DNA from: a virus | Direction: 5' to 3' (one strand) | IMG/VR virus record: IMGVR_UViG_3300032331_002448 | Span: 1-64,000 of that record | DNA: 64,000 nt | Shown: positions 16,896-26,016 of the stretch, one piece after another | How positions within the stretch are numbered: the stretch's first letter is position 1 | How the letters are laid out: each line of letters begins with the position of its first letter | Made by a program: the position numbers and the translations under genes | The notes under the pieces: model-generated | What the model was told of the DNA's origin: nothing | Seen by the model: only the letters and a program-made list of their open reading frames with translations | Database searches by the model: none

Positions 16896-19433
16896 TTAGT
16901 AAGTGCCAGCATCAAGAACAAACTCTTGAGGGATACTAGGATCATAAGTTAAACAATCAAGAACAGTTACAGTTGCAGGATCTTCTGTTGGCGGATAACA
17001 GTTTACAATTCCTGATGTAGTTGCAAATGTCGTGGTAGATACAACAGTAAATGTTGTAGCTGTTACCGCTGTGATTCTTAAAATTGCATTTTCAGCTGTG
17101 CCAGTAACAATTTCCAAATAGACAGTGGTTCCAATTTGCAAGTTATGGAACACAGGAGTAGTAACTACAATGTCTGCTCCAACTTGAACATAAGTTGCAT
17201 TTGAGAAATTAAATCCTGAAGTTCTAGAGCCAACACTAGAAAAAGGTAAACCATTTAAATATAATCCATTATCAAGCAATCCGTACTGATAAGTTGTATC
17301 ATAATTGTACAAAGGCTGGTCAAGCATCCCAAAGTTTTCGCCAAGAATCTGACTAGGTTCAACGTTGATAAGCTTGCTCATCATCGCCGACATTCTTTGT
17401 GTGCTGTTTTGTAAAACTCCAGCCCTATTTAAACTTCCTGTTTCATCTCGACGGATGTTGTCCGTCATCATCATGGAAACAAGTTGCGTATCGTAATTAG
17501 CTACTTGCTCTGGTTGACTTGAAGTGTTAGTAACTTGCAAGCTACCAACCCACTTCATGCCCTGCTTCATCATCAACAACCGTTCAGCTGCTTGCCTAAG
17601 CCGGTTATTTTCTTTATTAAAGTTCTTATAGAAGGTATCAAGATCTTCACCGATAGGTTTATCGCTGGGTTCTAGCAACCATTGATCAATAAACTGGTGA
17701 CGCCTAATATTTGTTACAGAACAATAACCATTAGTTGTAGAGCTAAATGGATAAACAATCTTAAATGTATTGTTGTTAACAACCTCGGTTACTGTGTACT
17801 CTCCAGATATAGCAGAACCGCTAGTAAAAGTTACTTCAATTTTTCCGTTAGCACCTAACCCGTGGTTTTCAATTGTAATTAAAATGTTAGCGCCAGTTTG
17901 TTGGTAAGTTCCTGAACCAAGTATTGGAGCATTGCCTTCATCATGATTAATTGAAAACAAAGCAGCATAGATATGTTTGCACCAACGGAACTGATAATAC
18001 TTTAAATTGTTATAAGAAGTTGCAGAAACATCGTTATAATTAGGAGTATCATAAAAGTTTGCTACTGTTGCAATATAACCAAGATCACTAAATGTTCCAG
18101 GTTCATCACGTACATCCGAAATAGAGTTATCTTTATTTACTTTTTGTCCTGGCTTGACTGAAGTAATTGCAGTGACTGGAAATTTATTATTGGTATTTTC
18201 ACTGAATAAATTATATCCAGAGCGACGGCTGTAGTCTTGGCAAGTACACTGATAACGAACTTCGGTTGTCAAGAATCTGCCGACAGTAAATCCACGATAA
18301 GCCGGAGCAATTATTTCTGTTTTACTGTCAGTTGTTTTTGCGCTGTAACTATCATCACGTTGAAAGATTAATTCAGTTGTAGTGTAATCAACTCCAGTTA
18401 ATGTGTAACCTGCGTAGTCTTTGTAATCGTATCCAGGAATCAAACGGTTGATGATTAAGTTACCGCTTGTAGTTCCACTATCTGAAGTTGTGAACTGCAG
18501 TTGTGTTGGGCTAGTAACTGTAACTTCGTATTGTTTTGAAGTGACGCCTCCACTTGTAACAACTGCAAAAACCGTGTTTCCAGTTGCAAGGCCATGAGGA
18601 CTGACGCAGTTGGCAGTAACAGTAGTTCCTGTTCTGCTGTAAATAGCAAAAACTCCAGGGTCTTTTTCAACTACTCGATCTACTAATCGTTCATTAATAA
18701 AAAAAGGAATAGGCGGAAAAATTGCACGAAGTTTAACTCTGGTTTCGTTCCAATTTAAATCATCAAATGTTGTAGCAGTTTTAATATCAACGGATCCTAG
18801 CGTTACTGTTCCGCCTGTAACTGTGCAGGTAAATGTATCAGTTGTTACGGTTGCAATTGTTAAAGTTGCCGTGGATGCGCCGCCACTTGTTATAACTAAT
18901 GTAACAGTATCGCCAACTGAGTAACCATGGTCAGCTATTGTGACTGTTAATGTTGTTGCAGTCTGAGTGTAAGTTCCGCTTTTGACTGTTTTTAAATAAC
19001 GAACCGCAAGAATAGATAAACCAAAGTTGTAAAAGTTAAATCCGTTAGCATCTCTTATGCCAACAATTTGTTCATTAATTTCTTCATGAGCTGTAGGAAA
19101 TGTAAATACACGCGCAGGAATGTACACACCAGGAAACAACTGGTACGCACAGTACATCCTGAAGTCACCGTAAGAAGCTCGTTCAGTTGCGTACGAACCT
19201 AAAACACTTTGTGTAATCGTGTACAACTCATAGCCACGCCTCCAACGTGCCCACAAAGAATCACGATCGTAAAATCTGATCCTACTTTTAAAATCGTCGG
19301 ACCTTGGCGTAAACTTAAACGGATTATCTATTGCTTTGTAAGCTTCAATTCCATCAACAGGTTTACCTGGAGAATTAAATCCTTGAGCAAATCCAGAACT
19401 AAAGTTCCTGGTAAACCCGTTAATTCGAGCCAC
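16896..19433 (-). CDS. Large tail structural protein with four beta-sandwich modules
   Basis: 845 residues. The first 120 are a conserved-looking globular region rich in aromatic residues. Four modules of about 65 residues follow at roughly 150-215, 265-330, 500-560 and 760-815, each of the form Y.q....(V/I).(V/I)....Hgl..G..V.l..tSG......(V/I)t.vt..tF......t.G. A related fifth module is in the next gene (19442). The size and place, between the head genes and the fibres, suggest a tail nozzle or baseplate-like protein carrying adhesion modules. Exact role unknown. Confidence 0.65.
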   Translation of the reverse strand: MARINGFTRNFSSGFAQGFNSPGKPVDGIEAYKAIDNPFKFTPRSDDFKSRIRFYDRDSLWARWRRGYELYTITQSVLGSYATERASYGDFRMYCAYQLFPGVYIPARVFTFPTAHEEINEQIVGIRDANGFNFYNFGLSILAVRYLKTVKSGTYTQTATTLTVTIADHGYSVGDTVTLVITSGGASTATLTIATVTTDTFTCTVTGGTVTLGSVDIKTATTFDDLNWNETRVKLRAIFPPIPFFINERLVDRVVEKDPGVFAIYSRTGTTVTANCVSPHGLATGNTVFAVVTSGGVTSKQYEVTVTSPTQLQFTTSDSGTTSGNLIINRLIPGYDYKDYAGYTLTGVDYTTTELIFQRDDSYSAKTTDSKTEIIAPAYRGFTVGRFLTTEVRYQCTCQDYSRRSGYNLFSENTNNKFPVTAITSVKPGQKVNKDNSISDVRDEPGTFSDLGYIATVANFYDTPNYNDVSATSYNNLKYYQFRWCKHIYAALFSINHDEGNAPILGSGTYQQTGANILITIENHGLGANGKIEVTFTSGSAISGEYTVTEVVNNNTFKIVYPFSSTTNGYCSVTNIRRHQFIDQWLLEPSDKPIGEDLDTFYKNFNKENNRLRQAAERLLMMKQGMKWVGSLQVTNTSSQPEQVANYDTQLVSMMMTDNIRRDETGSLNRAGVLQNSTQRMSAMMSKLINVEPSQILGENFGMLDQPLYNYDTTYQYGLLDNGLYLNGLPFSSVGSRTSGFNFSNATYVQVGADIVVTTPVFHNLQIGTTVYLEIVTGTAENAILRITAVTATTFTVVSTTTFATTSGIVNCYPPTEDPATVTVLDCLTYDPSIPQEFVLDAGTY

Positions 19434-19441
19434 AAATTACC

Positions 19442-20227
19442 TCAATAGTATCCGCCTTGCATGTTGACGTAAAATCCGTTTGTAAGAGCTGTGCTACCGC
19501 CTACAGACACGTACAATGCGGAACCATTGCCGATTAATAATCCACGTGTCTTAGGTGCTACGGTGCTGTTAGCACTGGTAAAGTTTGAACCAGAATGTAC
19601 GACAGGTTGATTAATTAAAGGGAGAATTGAATTAAGAGTTAAGCTATAGTTTTGTGACGCAGAAACGCTGGGAATACTAACAGTAAATAAAGGCAAGAAC
19701 TGCGAAATGCTAGTGATGCTGCTGGTATTGACCAGATAAAAACAAAAATCTGTAGGCAGATAAATGTTTACGTTACCTGTAATTGGACCAGAAACAGAAG
19801 GAATTGTACAAGTAAATGTAGTAGCTGTAACAGCCGTTACTGAAAGAGAGTCATCAGCAGGAGCAGAGCCGGAGCTATAGCTAGTAAAGTCAAGATAGAT
19901 CTGTTGCCCAACTTGAACATTGTGGCCAGCATAAGTAACGGTGACACTGGTGCTGTTAGCAGAATACGTACCAGTTACTGCAGCCGTAGGAGCAAAATAT
20001 TTATTAACTAACTGACTGTACTGAAACCAGATTTCATCAATATAAGCACCACTAATTGAGTTGTCAGTACCAGCAGTATTAACGTCAATAATTTTTGTGC
20101 TGTTACCAGTAGCCGTCGGGATAAGGCTGGTAGTAAATGCTTGCCCAGATGCTGTTGTCACCAGAGTGCTGGTAAGCAACGGGCGATCCAGCATCATTGG
20201 CTGGCGGTTAACAGCTGTAGAACTCAA
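19442..20227 (-). CDS. Tail structural protein with one beta-sandwich module
   Basis: 261 residues, Ser/Thr/Val-rich. Residues 90-160 (TGTYSANSTSVTVTYAGH, VQVGQQIYLDFTSYSS, SVTAVTATTFTCTIP) are another copy of the module repeated in the 845-residue protein downstream. It lies 8 nt before that gene, so the two are co-translated. Probably a partner in the same tail substructure. Confidence 0.6.
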   Translation of the reverse strand: MSSTAVNRQPMMLDRPLLTSTLVTTASGQAFTTSLIPTATGNSTKIIDVNTAGTDNSISGAYIDEIWFQYSQLVNKYFAPTAAVTGTYSANSTSVTVTYAGHNVQVGQQIYLDFTSYSSGSAPADDSLSVTAVTATTFTCTIPSVSGPITGNVNIYLPTDFCFYLVNTSSITSISQFLPLFTVSIPSVSASQNYSLTLNSILPLINQPVVHSGSNFTSANSTVAPKTRGLLIGNGSALYVSVGGSTALTNGFYVNMQGGYY

Positions 20228-20265
20228 GGGTATCTCCGATTAATGCTAAAAGTATTGTAGCGCAA

Positions 20266-20442
20266 TCAATTACTAGGTTTTTTATTCTTTTCTTCAAGCT
20301 TGATACGCGCTTTCTTCACAGCTTCTTTCCGTTTTGCTTTATCACCTTCTTTCTTTTCCTCTGGACTAACGCCTTCTTTAGCTCCATTCTTTTCTGCTTT
20401 CTCTTTGAAATGAGCAAGAAGAGCAGGCGGCATTTTAGCCAT
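20266..20442 (-). CDS. Small basic lysine-rich protein
   Basis: 58 residues from ATG at 20442 to TGA at 20266. Highly charged, mostly Lys/Glu/Ala (MAKMPPALLAHFKEKAEKNG...), one long helix. This type of small KKAR-rich protein is frequent among phage virion genes and may contact packaged DNA. No domain. Confidence 0.55.
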   Translation of the reverse strand: MAKMPPALLAHFKEKAEKNGAKEGVSPEEKKEGDKAKRKEAVKKARIKLEEKNKKPSN

Positions 20443-20479
20443 TAGAGAATAACAACAAGTTGTACTTATTCTAAAGCAA

Positions 20480-20665
20480 TCAAATCAATCTTTGCTCAGC
20501 AAAACCGTGTGTCATCATGCCAGGAACATGTACTAATTTATCAGAACCATTGGCAGATAAATTCAAAGGATTCCTATGGTGCATAACAATTCCTTTATGC
20601 GCAGCCTGGTGTTCTTTAAGGGTCTGGCCTGCCATTCTAGTTTTAGATGGAACAAACTCAGTCAT
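20480..20665 (-). CDS. Small hypothetical virion-region protein
   Basis: 61 residues, His/Met-rich (KEHQAAHKGIVMHHRNPLNL). No family recognised. Stop and start fit neatly between neighbours in the minus-strand late block. Confidence 0.5.
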   Translation of the reverse strand: MTEFVPSKTRMAGQTLKEHQAAHKGIVMHHRNPLNLSANGSDKLVHVPGMMTHGFAEQRLI

Positions 20666-20691
20666 GTCTATTCAACAATTTGAATAAAGTT

Positions 20692-21087
20692 TTATCCTTG
20701 CTTCCAGGTACCGCCGCGACCCTGTGCAACATTTTTAGTTGTAACTGCTGCAGGTTTAGCGGCAGCTGGCGCAGGAGTAGTAACAGCGGTTGGTGCAGCA
20801 GCAGGAGTTGATGTTGGCATATCAACAGCTTCAGGAATTTGGACAGCATAAGCACCTTGTTGAGTATAACGGTTAGGTGCTTTTTGTGCTGAAAAAGTGC
20901 CTGGAGTTTGGCCACCAAAAATAGTTCCAGCCATGCGATTAACTGTTTCTGGATTGCTAAAGTCCGCAGAACTAATGGCAGCAGAAATAAGATCTTTATT
21001 TGATCCTGAGGTAGGAACTGCTCCTGCAATGTTAAGAAGAGCTTTTGCTGTTGGAACGTCTGATAGTTTCTTGCTACTTTTTCCCAT
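20692..21087 (-). CDS. Ala/Pro-rich virion-region protein with RGGTWKQG C terminus
   Basis: 131 residues from ATG at 21087; an in-frame TTG 9 nt upstream is ignored. The first half is globular (SKKLSDVPTAKALLNIAGAV...), the second a flexible Ala/Pro/Thr linker ending VTTKNVAQGRGGTWKQG. The next gene upstream ends in nearly the same 14 residues, pointing to a duplicated C-terminal cassette and perhaps a shared virion-binding signal. Confidence 0.55.
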   Translation of the reverse strand: MGKSSKKLSDVPTAKALLNIAGAVPTSGSNKDLISAAISSADFSNPETVNRMAGTIFGGQTPGTFSAQKAPNRYTQQGAYAVQIPEAVDMPTSTPAAAPTAVTTPAPAAAKPAAVTTKNVAQGRGGTWKQG

Positions 21088-21134
21088 AATAATCAATTAA
21101 ATTGAATTAATTGTTTTGAAGATAATTTAAAGTT

Positions 21135-21476
21135 TTATCCTTGTTTCCAGGTACCGCCGCGACTCCGTGCAACATTTTTAGTTGTAACTGTAGCAGCTTT
21201 AGTAGCAACTGCAGCAGGTTTAGCAGCAACTGTGGTAGGAGCTGCGCCTGCAGTTTGACCTGCCATTGGAGCAGCTGGCTTAGCAGCGGCTGGTGCAGGA
21301 GCAGTAACAGTAGCTGGTTTGGTAATAACAACGTTTGGCGCTGGCGTAGCAGCAGTTGGTGCAGGTTTAGCAGGAGCTGTATCGGGAGTTACACCTATGG
21401 CTTGACCTGCCATTTGAGTGGCTGGTTTAGCAGCAGCTGTAGCAGTTTGACTTATCTTAGAGGGACTAGCACCCAT
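21135..21476 (-). CDS. Ala/Pro-rich low-complexity protein with RGGTWKQG C terminus
   Basis: 113 residues, about 60 percent Ala, Pro and Thr in PAxxAP repeats, finishing VTTKNVARSRGGTWKQG, the same end as the 20692 protein. Likely a disordered spacer joining a conserved C-terminal peptide to the particle. The other frames are open by accident here because of the repetitive codons. Confidence 0.55.
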   Translation of the reverse strand: MGASPSKISQTATAAAKPATQMAGQAIGVTPDTAPAKPAPTAATPAPNVVITKPATVTAPAPAAAKPAAPMAGQTAGAAPTTVAAKPAAVATKAATVTTKNVARSRGGTWKQG

Positions 21477-21514
21477 AATCTTATATCAATCTTTATTCAG
21501 TATAACAGGGCAAA

Positions 21515-22183
21515 TTAAACGTACTGAATGGGTTTAGATGCTGCAGCAATAGCAGTATTTAAATAGCTTTGAGCGTTAACGGGAGAACTTAAGAGTCTTT
21601 GTACCATGTCAGCAGCTCCTGTTGGTTCTTCTTCTGGTTGCAGTTGCTTGGTTAATTGAGAAATCAATTCATTGTTCTTTTGTAAGTACGCTTTTAATTG
21701 CTCTTTGCCAGGATCTTCTGTTGTTTCTTGTGTTGTTTGTGGTTGTTGTAATTGTTCAGCACCAGGGATTGTTGCCATTAACTTTCCTTCAGGCGTTTTC
21801 CATCGGCCTGTCGCACCCCATTCAATTTGTGCAGGAGTAAAAGTTGCTTTTTTTGGATCTCCAATGGCAATGTGAACATGCTCAGAATGACCGGGATCCC
21901 CTGGGCCTAAAACTTCTGTTAATCCTGGAACAGTTTTTGCCAACTGTTTAAATCGCCAACTTAATTCACCTGTACGTGTTTTCCAATCTTTAGCAGGACC
22001 ACCTTCATAGGCTGGAGCAATGTCTGGGCGCCAATCAGTAACGTCTATGGCATTGCCAGAATAATGATGAGAACCTGGCGCATGAGTACCTACCCTGCCA
22101 GAACCAAAAGCAGGATTTTCGCCAACTTTTAAACCGTATTTTTGAAATGCTCGCCCTAAATCAACAACACTTATTCCGGCCAT
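21515..22183 (-). CDS. M15-like peptidoglycan peptidase with helical tail
   Basis: 222 residues. THAPGSHHYSGNAIDVTDWR carries the His (39/40) and Asp47 zinc ligands, and GHSEHVHIAIG the third ligand, as in M15/VanY-like LD- or DD-carboxypeptidases. Residues 150-222 are a polar helical tail ending PIQYV. It lies beside the SLT transglycosylase at 22189, so the pair probably cut host wall during ejection. Fold well supported; bond specificity not determinable. Confidence 0.75.
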   Translation of the reverse strand: MAGISVVDLGRAFQKYGLKVGENPAFGSGRVGTHAPGSHHYSGNAIDVTDWRPDIAPAYEGGPAKDWKTRTGELSWRFKQLAKTVPGLTEVLGPGDPGHSEHVHIAIGDPKKATFTPAQIEWGATGRWKTPEGKLMATIPGAEQLQQPQTTQETTEDPGKEQLKAYLQKNNELISQLTKQLQPEEEPTGAADMVQRLLSSPVNAQSYLNTAIAAASKPIQYV

Positions 22184-22188
22184 TGTTT

Positions 22189-22857
22189 TTAAACGTAAGA
22201 GTAAGATGATTGCAACATTTGATTTGCAACGTCTTGAGGATTAACTGGTTTAGGAATAGGAATATTACTTAAACCATAAGGGTCATTATTTTGAGTAGAA
22301 CTTTCTTTTCTTGATCTAACAAGTGCTTCTAAAAGTTCATTTTGCTTGCCAAGATGTTCTGTAAATGTTGCAAGAAATTCGTTGCTTGTTGGTGTTGTTT
22401 GTTGTTGTTGTTTTGGTTGACCTAATTGAGCTGCGCCTTGTGCTTGTTGAGCAAAGTTAATTGGCCCAAGAATGTTTTGAACATACTTATTTGTTTCCGC
22501 GTATTTTCTACTTGCTTCTACAGCGCCAGGGCCAGCGTTGTATGCACGCAAAGCGTTTTCATAAGCATTGCGAATTTTCTCGGGATCTGAATTATTAAAC
22601 CCTCCAAAGGTACGCACATATCCTGCCATGTTTTTTGCGGCAGCATCTAATGCAGCTGCAGGATCATCAGGATTTACGCCCCAACCTTTAGCAGTTCCTG
22701 GCATAATTTGTGCAATGCCACGAGCACCTGCAGGCGAAATTGCGTTAGGGTTAAACCCTGACTCCATTTTAATTTGACGTGTAAACACGTCAGGAAATAA
22801 TCCATACTTTTGCGCTGCGCTTCTTGCAACACTTGGCCAATCTGTTTGCCTTGACAT
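22189..22857 (-). CDS. SLT-type lytic transglycosylase, virion associated
   Basis: 222 residues from ATG at 22857, chosen because a Shine-Dalgarno (AGGTGAGG) lies 9 nt upstream; an in-frame ATG at 23019 would overlap the previous gene. Catalytic Glu32 in MESGFNPNAIS, then GARGIAQIMPGTA and ALRAYNAGPGAVE are the lysozyme-like SLT motifs. The enzyme cleaves the glycan strand to a 1,6-anhydro product. The C-terminal 80 residues are a Gln-rich and helical tail ending SYSYV. Likely ejected to open the wall. Confidence 0.85.
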   Translation of the reverse strand: MSRQTDWPSVARSAAQKYGLFPDVFTRQIKMESGFNPNAISPAGARGIAQIMPGTAKGWGVNPDDPAAALDAAAKNMAGYVRTFGGFNNSDPEKIRNAYENALRAYNAGPGAVEASRKYAETNKYVQNILGPINFAQQAQGAAQLGQPKQQQQTTPTSNEFLATFTEHLGKQNELLEALVRSRKESSTQNNDPYGLSNIPIPKPVNPQDVANQMLQSSYSYV

Positions 22858-22867
22858 TATTTTTACC

Positions 22868-23347
22868 TCACCTAAAATCTTCCATAAACTTAATCCTGGT
22901 GCCAATAGAAACATCAGCAGGGCCAGGTAAAGCTTGAATAAATTCTGAACCTTCTCGGTTGAATCTATAACGTGCTTGCTCTGGATTCCTATAGTTAGGA
23001 ACGTATAAGTGCAATGCAAGTCGATCGGTTTCGTACAGATAAATCTGTGTCCAAGTTTTTAACGTATCTTTAAAGTCAGTGGTGCTAACTGTACGAACAA
23101 CGTCACCAGCAATATTCTCTAAACGTCCTTTTGGAACTTCTGAATTATTAACACTGCCCGTCATGTCAGTGCGCTTTTCAGCTTCATCACACCGACCAAT
23201 CTGTTCAATGATTTTGCTGTACCAAAAAGAGTCTTGAATATTGTTAATTGCTTCTTCTAAACGTGCTTGGTCACCAGCTGGCACCGAGGTTAAGTTATAA
23301 CCAAGGTGCCAACGAACTTTAGATTGATTGAATGTATCTAGTTTCAT
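22868..23347 (-). CDS. Probable head-tail connector/structural protein
   Basis: 159 residues, alpha-rich at the N terminus with a beta region in the middle (TWTQIYLYETDRLALHLYVP). Its position between the capsid and tail genes fits a head-completion or adaptor protein, but no family signature is recognised. Confidence 0.55.
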   Translation of the reverse strand: MKLDTFNQSKVRWHLGYNLTSVPAGDQARLEEAINNIQDSFWYSKIIEQIGRCDEAEKRTDMTGSVNNSEVPKGRLENIAGDVVRTVSTTDFKDTLKTWTQIYLYETDRLALHLYVPNYRNPEQARYRFNREGSEFIQALPGPADVSIGTRIKFMEDFR

Positions 23348-23365
23348 TGCATAAATTTATTGCAC

Positions 23366-23806
23366 TTATTCGACTCTTACGAGATTTTCTGCAATAATTT
23401 CATCCCAGTCAACACGTTTAATTGACTTGAGCTGATCCAACCGCAGAAACTTCTCGCCAGGCATCGAAGTTTGCAGATCTTTAATGTCTCTAGCTGTCTT
23501 TAATCCTACTCCAGGTAATGCGTCAGCAATCTGCCTGGCACTTGCCGTATTGATATTCAATCGAACATCAACAGGGAACGTTTCTTTATTTGACGGTTCT
23601 GGAGGAGTAACGCCATCTTGCTTCAAGACTTCACGCAAGCGCTCCTTTGTCCGTTCTTTTTCATTGGTTGCGGAAAGATGCGGGACGAGGTTATCTTTTT
23701 CAAGATAATGAACCTCATCCTGCGCATCCACACACATTACAATTCCTTCGCCGTAATCAGCAAGGACTTCGACTAATCCGCCAGTCAGTTTGTATTGATA
23801 GAGCAT
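23366..23806 (-). CDS. Helix-hairpin-helix (ComEA-like) protein
   Basis: 146 residues. An N-terminal SH3-like beta portion (YQYKLTGGLVEVLADYGEGIV, MCVDAQDEVHYLE) precedes a ComEA-type HhH at 83-110: LNINTASARQIADALPGVGLKTARDI, which binds the DNA backbone without sequence specificity. In a late operon next to the capsid genes it may act in packaging or in holding DNA at the portal; inference. Confidence 0.7.
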   Translation of the reverse strand: MLYQYKLTGGLVEVLADYGEGIVMCVDAQDEVHYLEKDNLVPHLSATNEKERTKERLREVLKQDGVTPPEPSNKETFPVDVRLNINTASARQIADALPGVGLKTARDIKDLQTSMPGEKFLRLDQLKSIKRVDWDEIIAENLVRVE

Positions 23807-23852
23807 TTAAAGGTTAATTGCACTATCAATACATTAACTGACTCAACTTACA

Positions 23853-24713
23853 TCAGCCGTTAACGCCAGGGCCATCGCCACCACCAATCTGGGACGGGAA
23901 GTCGATGAAGCCTTGGATCTCACGCCAGCCAGCAGCGCTAGCAGCACGGAGATAGTTAATACGGCAAACAATGTAACCGGTCTTACCGTTGGCAACGTCA
24001 GTAGCACTGATGTCCACACCAGAACCGTTAGCAGTTGTAGCAGCAGCGGTAAGCACGCTGTACACACCAAAGGTTGTAGCACTGGTCACTTTGTAGAACA
24101 TCGAGCTGTAGAAGTCAGCAGCAACGATACCAGCAGAAGTAACAGAGTTAGCAAAAGGCAGAGAGCCAGCAGTAGCGTTACCGTTGGACAGAGCAGAAGT
24201 ACCTTGAGCAAAGGCATTGCTAGCAGCCGTCAGGTAAGCAACAGCGTTGCCAATACCAAGAGCTTTGTTAGCGGTAGTAACGCCAGCGGGGACACCGCCG
24301 TTGTCAGGACCAAACAGAAGCAGATCGCTGGTAGTACCAACAAGATCAGCAGTCACAGGCACGCCTGGGAAACCAGGCAGAGCACCAGTGCCATAACCAA
24401 CGCCAGAAGGGATGTCCTGGGCAATGGCAATAGAAGCACCGTAAATGAACGAAGGTTGGGCGCTTGAAGCCGGAACAACCATAGAAGTCAGGTTGTCACG
24501 AACACGATCATCAACGCGACGGTCAGGGGAGGGAACCGTGATGTTGGTGAAAGTCTTAATCAAAGTTGAGGTAGTGATGGGCACATAACCAACAACTTCG
24601 TAAGCTTCAACGCCAGGCCAACCAAAAACACCTTCTTGGTTGTAACCGGAAAGACGATTGATTTGGTCGCCGGGATAAAGAACGGCACCACCACCAGTTT
24701 TGTAAGTAGCCAT
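23853..24713 (-). CDS. Capsid-associated structural protein
   Basis: 286 residues immediately downstream of the major capsid gene, with a strong ribosome-binding site (AGGAGG, 10 nt before ATG 24713), so high expression is expected. Gly/Ala/Val/Thr-rich, and its codons are noticeably more GC-rich than the tail genes, as in the capsid gene. Likely a decoration or second capsid protein. No fold signature seen. Confidence 0.65.
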   Translation of the reverse strand: MATYKTGGGAVLYPGDQINRLSGYNQEGVFGWPGVEAYEVVGYVPITTSTLIKTFTNITVPSPDRRVDDRVRDNLTSMVVPASSAQPSFIYGASIAIAQDIPSGVGYGTGALPGFPGVPVTADLVGTTSDLLLFGPDNGGVPAGVTTANKALGIGNAVAYLTAASNAFAQGTSALSNGNATAGSLPFANSVTSAGIVAADFYSSMFYKVTSATTFGVYSVLTAAATTANGSGVDISATDVANGKTGYIVCRINYLRAASAAGWREIQGFIDFPSQIGGGDGPGVNG

Positions 24714-24730
24714 GATTTAGTTACCTCCTA

Positions 24731-25870
24731 TCAAACAATGGTGAATGCAACGGTGCAGAAGTCCTTGTTCAGGTTCGCAAAACCAGCGTACAGCTGCCAG
24801 ATCAGAATGATAAAGCGGCTGAAGTCGTCGTTGTTGTTAATGAGAACTTGAGCGTTAGGACCACCGATACCAATACCAACAGCCTGAGGACCGAAGAACA
24901 GACCAGGAGGAGTTGTATGGCTGATAGAACCGCCACCATCACCAATGTCAACAGTAGCGGTGAGATTGGTAAAGTTGGTTGACTCGAAGAAACGCACACC
25001 TTCAAACACAAAGCCGGAAGGCATGATGGGCTCGCCGCCCACAAATTGAGCTTGGCCGTACTGACCACCACCATAGATGGCTTGGTTCGGACCCATGGCG
25101 CCCATCATTGGATTGCCAGCGCCCATGCCAGGATAACGGGCAACTTCACGGAAGCCTTGGTCAGCACGCAGATCCTTCATAAAGGAGGGATCAGCAATAC
25201 AGCGGTAGTAACCATCTTGGAAGACGGGAACGTTACGCTTACGCAGACCTTTGACCACTTCCAGAAGGTCACTCTTCACGTTAAACTTATAACGCTCAGA
25301 GGCATACTCAGTAGCGGTATAGGTGCTAACCGTACCACTGGTATTGGTGTGGTTGTTCGGGTAGTAGTAACCACCTTGGGTGTCGGAGGCTTGACCACGG
25401 GAGAAGGACTTGTACAGCTCATCGAGCAGCACACGGTCACGCCAGCGGCGGTAGTCATCAAGCAGAGTCAGCGAACCGATGGACTGGTGGAACATGTTGA
25501 GGTTCCCCGTGTCCAGCAGCAGACGCTGAGCAGTCATCAGCGTTTCCCGAGCAATTTTGAAGGTGCTGGGAGCGTTGGAGTTGTTCGGGTCAGCAGGGCC
25601 GGTGTACTCACGCAGAGACACAAGCACTTTATCTTTAACAATCGAACGGCTGTTAGCAGTACCGATTGTTTGATCTTGCGTCCGCTCACGGCTCGCCTTC
25701 GTGCCAGGGTTACCCCAGAAACGATAGCGGTCTAACTGAACGGTCTGACCGGGTTGTTTGGTGAAGTCGTGAACGACCACTGGCTCAGCGGCCATTTCCA
25801 CGATATAAGCTGGATGGGGGCGGTACAGTTCCGCACCCAACAGCTTCGGGAAATCATTATCAATGAACAT
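24731..25870 (-). CDS. Major capsid protein
   Basis: 379 residues. The central motif block (FQDGYYRCIADPSFMKDLRA, then ASERYKFNVKSDLLEVVKGLRKRNVP) resembles the N4 gp56-family of HK97-fold capsid proteins. Codon choice is more GC-rich than its neighbours, typical of the most expressed gene. It has its own extended -10 promoter and a structured 5' leader at 25902-25983. The position downstream of portal and scaffold agrees. Confidence 0.75.
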   Translation of the reverse strand: MFIDNDFPKLLGAELYRPHPAYIVEMAAEPVVVHDFTKQPGQTVQLDRYRFWGNPGTKASRERTQDQTIGTANSRSIVKDKVLVSLREYTGPADPNNSNAPSTFKIARETLMTAQRLLLDTGNLNMFHQSIGSLTLLDDYRRWRDRVLLDELYKSFSRGQASDTQGGYYYPNNHTNTSGTVSTYTATEYASERYKFNVKSDLLEVVKGLRKRNVPVFQDGYYRCIADPSFMKDLRADQGFREVARYPGMGAGNPMMGAMGPNQAIYGGGQYGQAQFVGGEPIMPSGFVFEGVRFFESTNFTNLTATVDIGDGGGSISHTTPPGLFFGPQAVGIGIGGPNAQVLINNNDDFSRFIILIWQLYAGFANLNKDFCTVAFTIV

Positions 25871-25901
25871 GTTGGTTATTCAGCGTAAGGGTTAGCTGAT
25901 A

Positions 25902-25943
25902 CCAGGAAGAAGCTCCTGGATTGACCACAACTAACTGTGATCA
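25902..25943 (-). promoter_or_regulatory. Two hairpins in the capsid-gene 5' leader
   Basis: Two inverted repeats in the leader of the major capsid gene: CCAGGA/TCCTGG (25902-25919) and TTGACCACA/TGTGATCAA (25920-25943). Placed between the promoter and the start codon they may stabilise the 5' end of a highly expressed mRNA; that is inference. Confidence 0.5.
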
Positions 25944-25974
25944 AAAACCTGGAACTTCAGTCCCATTAAATAAA

Positions 25975-25983
25975 ATTATAGCA
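25975..25983 (-). promoter_or_regulatory. Extended -10 promoter for the major capsid gene
   Basis: On the minus strand the sequence is TGCTATAAT, a perfect -10 hexamer with the TGn extension, 105 nt upstream of the capsid start and outside the neighbouring coding regions. No good -35 is present, as expected for extended -10 promoters. It would be read by the host housekeeping sigma factor. Confidence 0.6.
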
Positions 25984-26016
25984 AGCACTTACTTACCTGA
26001 ATTAATAACAGTGGTA

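Noticed and set aside
21141-21518. 125-codon plus-strand frame over the Ala/Pro-rich genes
   Set aside because: Cys/Ser-rich by-product of GCA/CCT repeats; antisense to better frames.
24731-25870. Long plus-strand frame of about 229 codons antisense to the capsid gene
   Set aside because: Result of GC-rich codon use in the capsid gene. No ribosome-binding site, strand wrong for the block.
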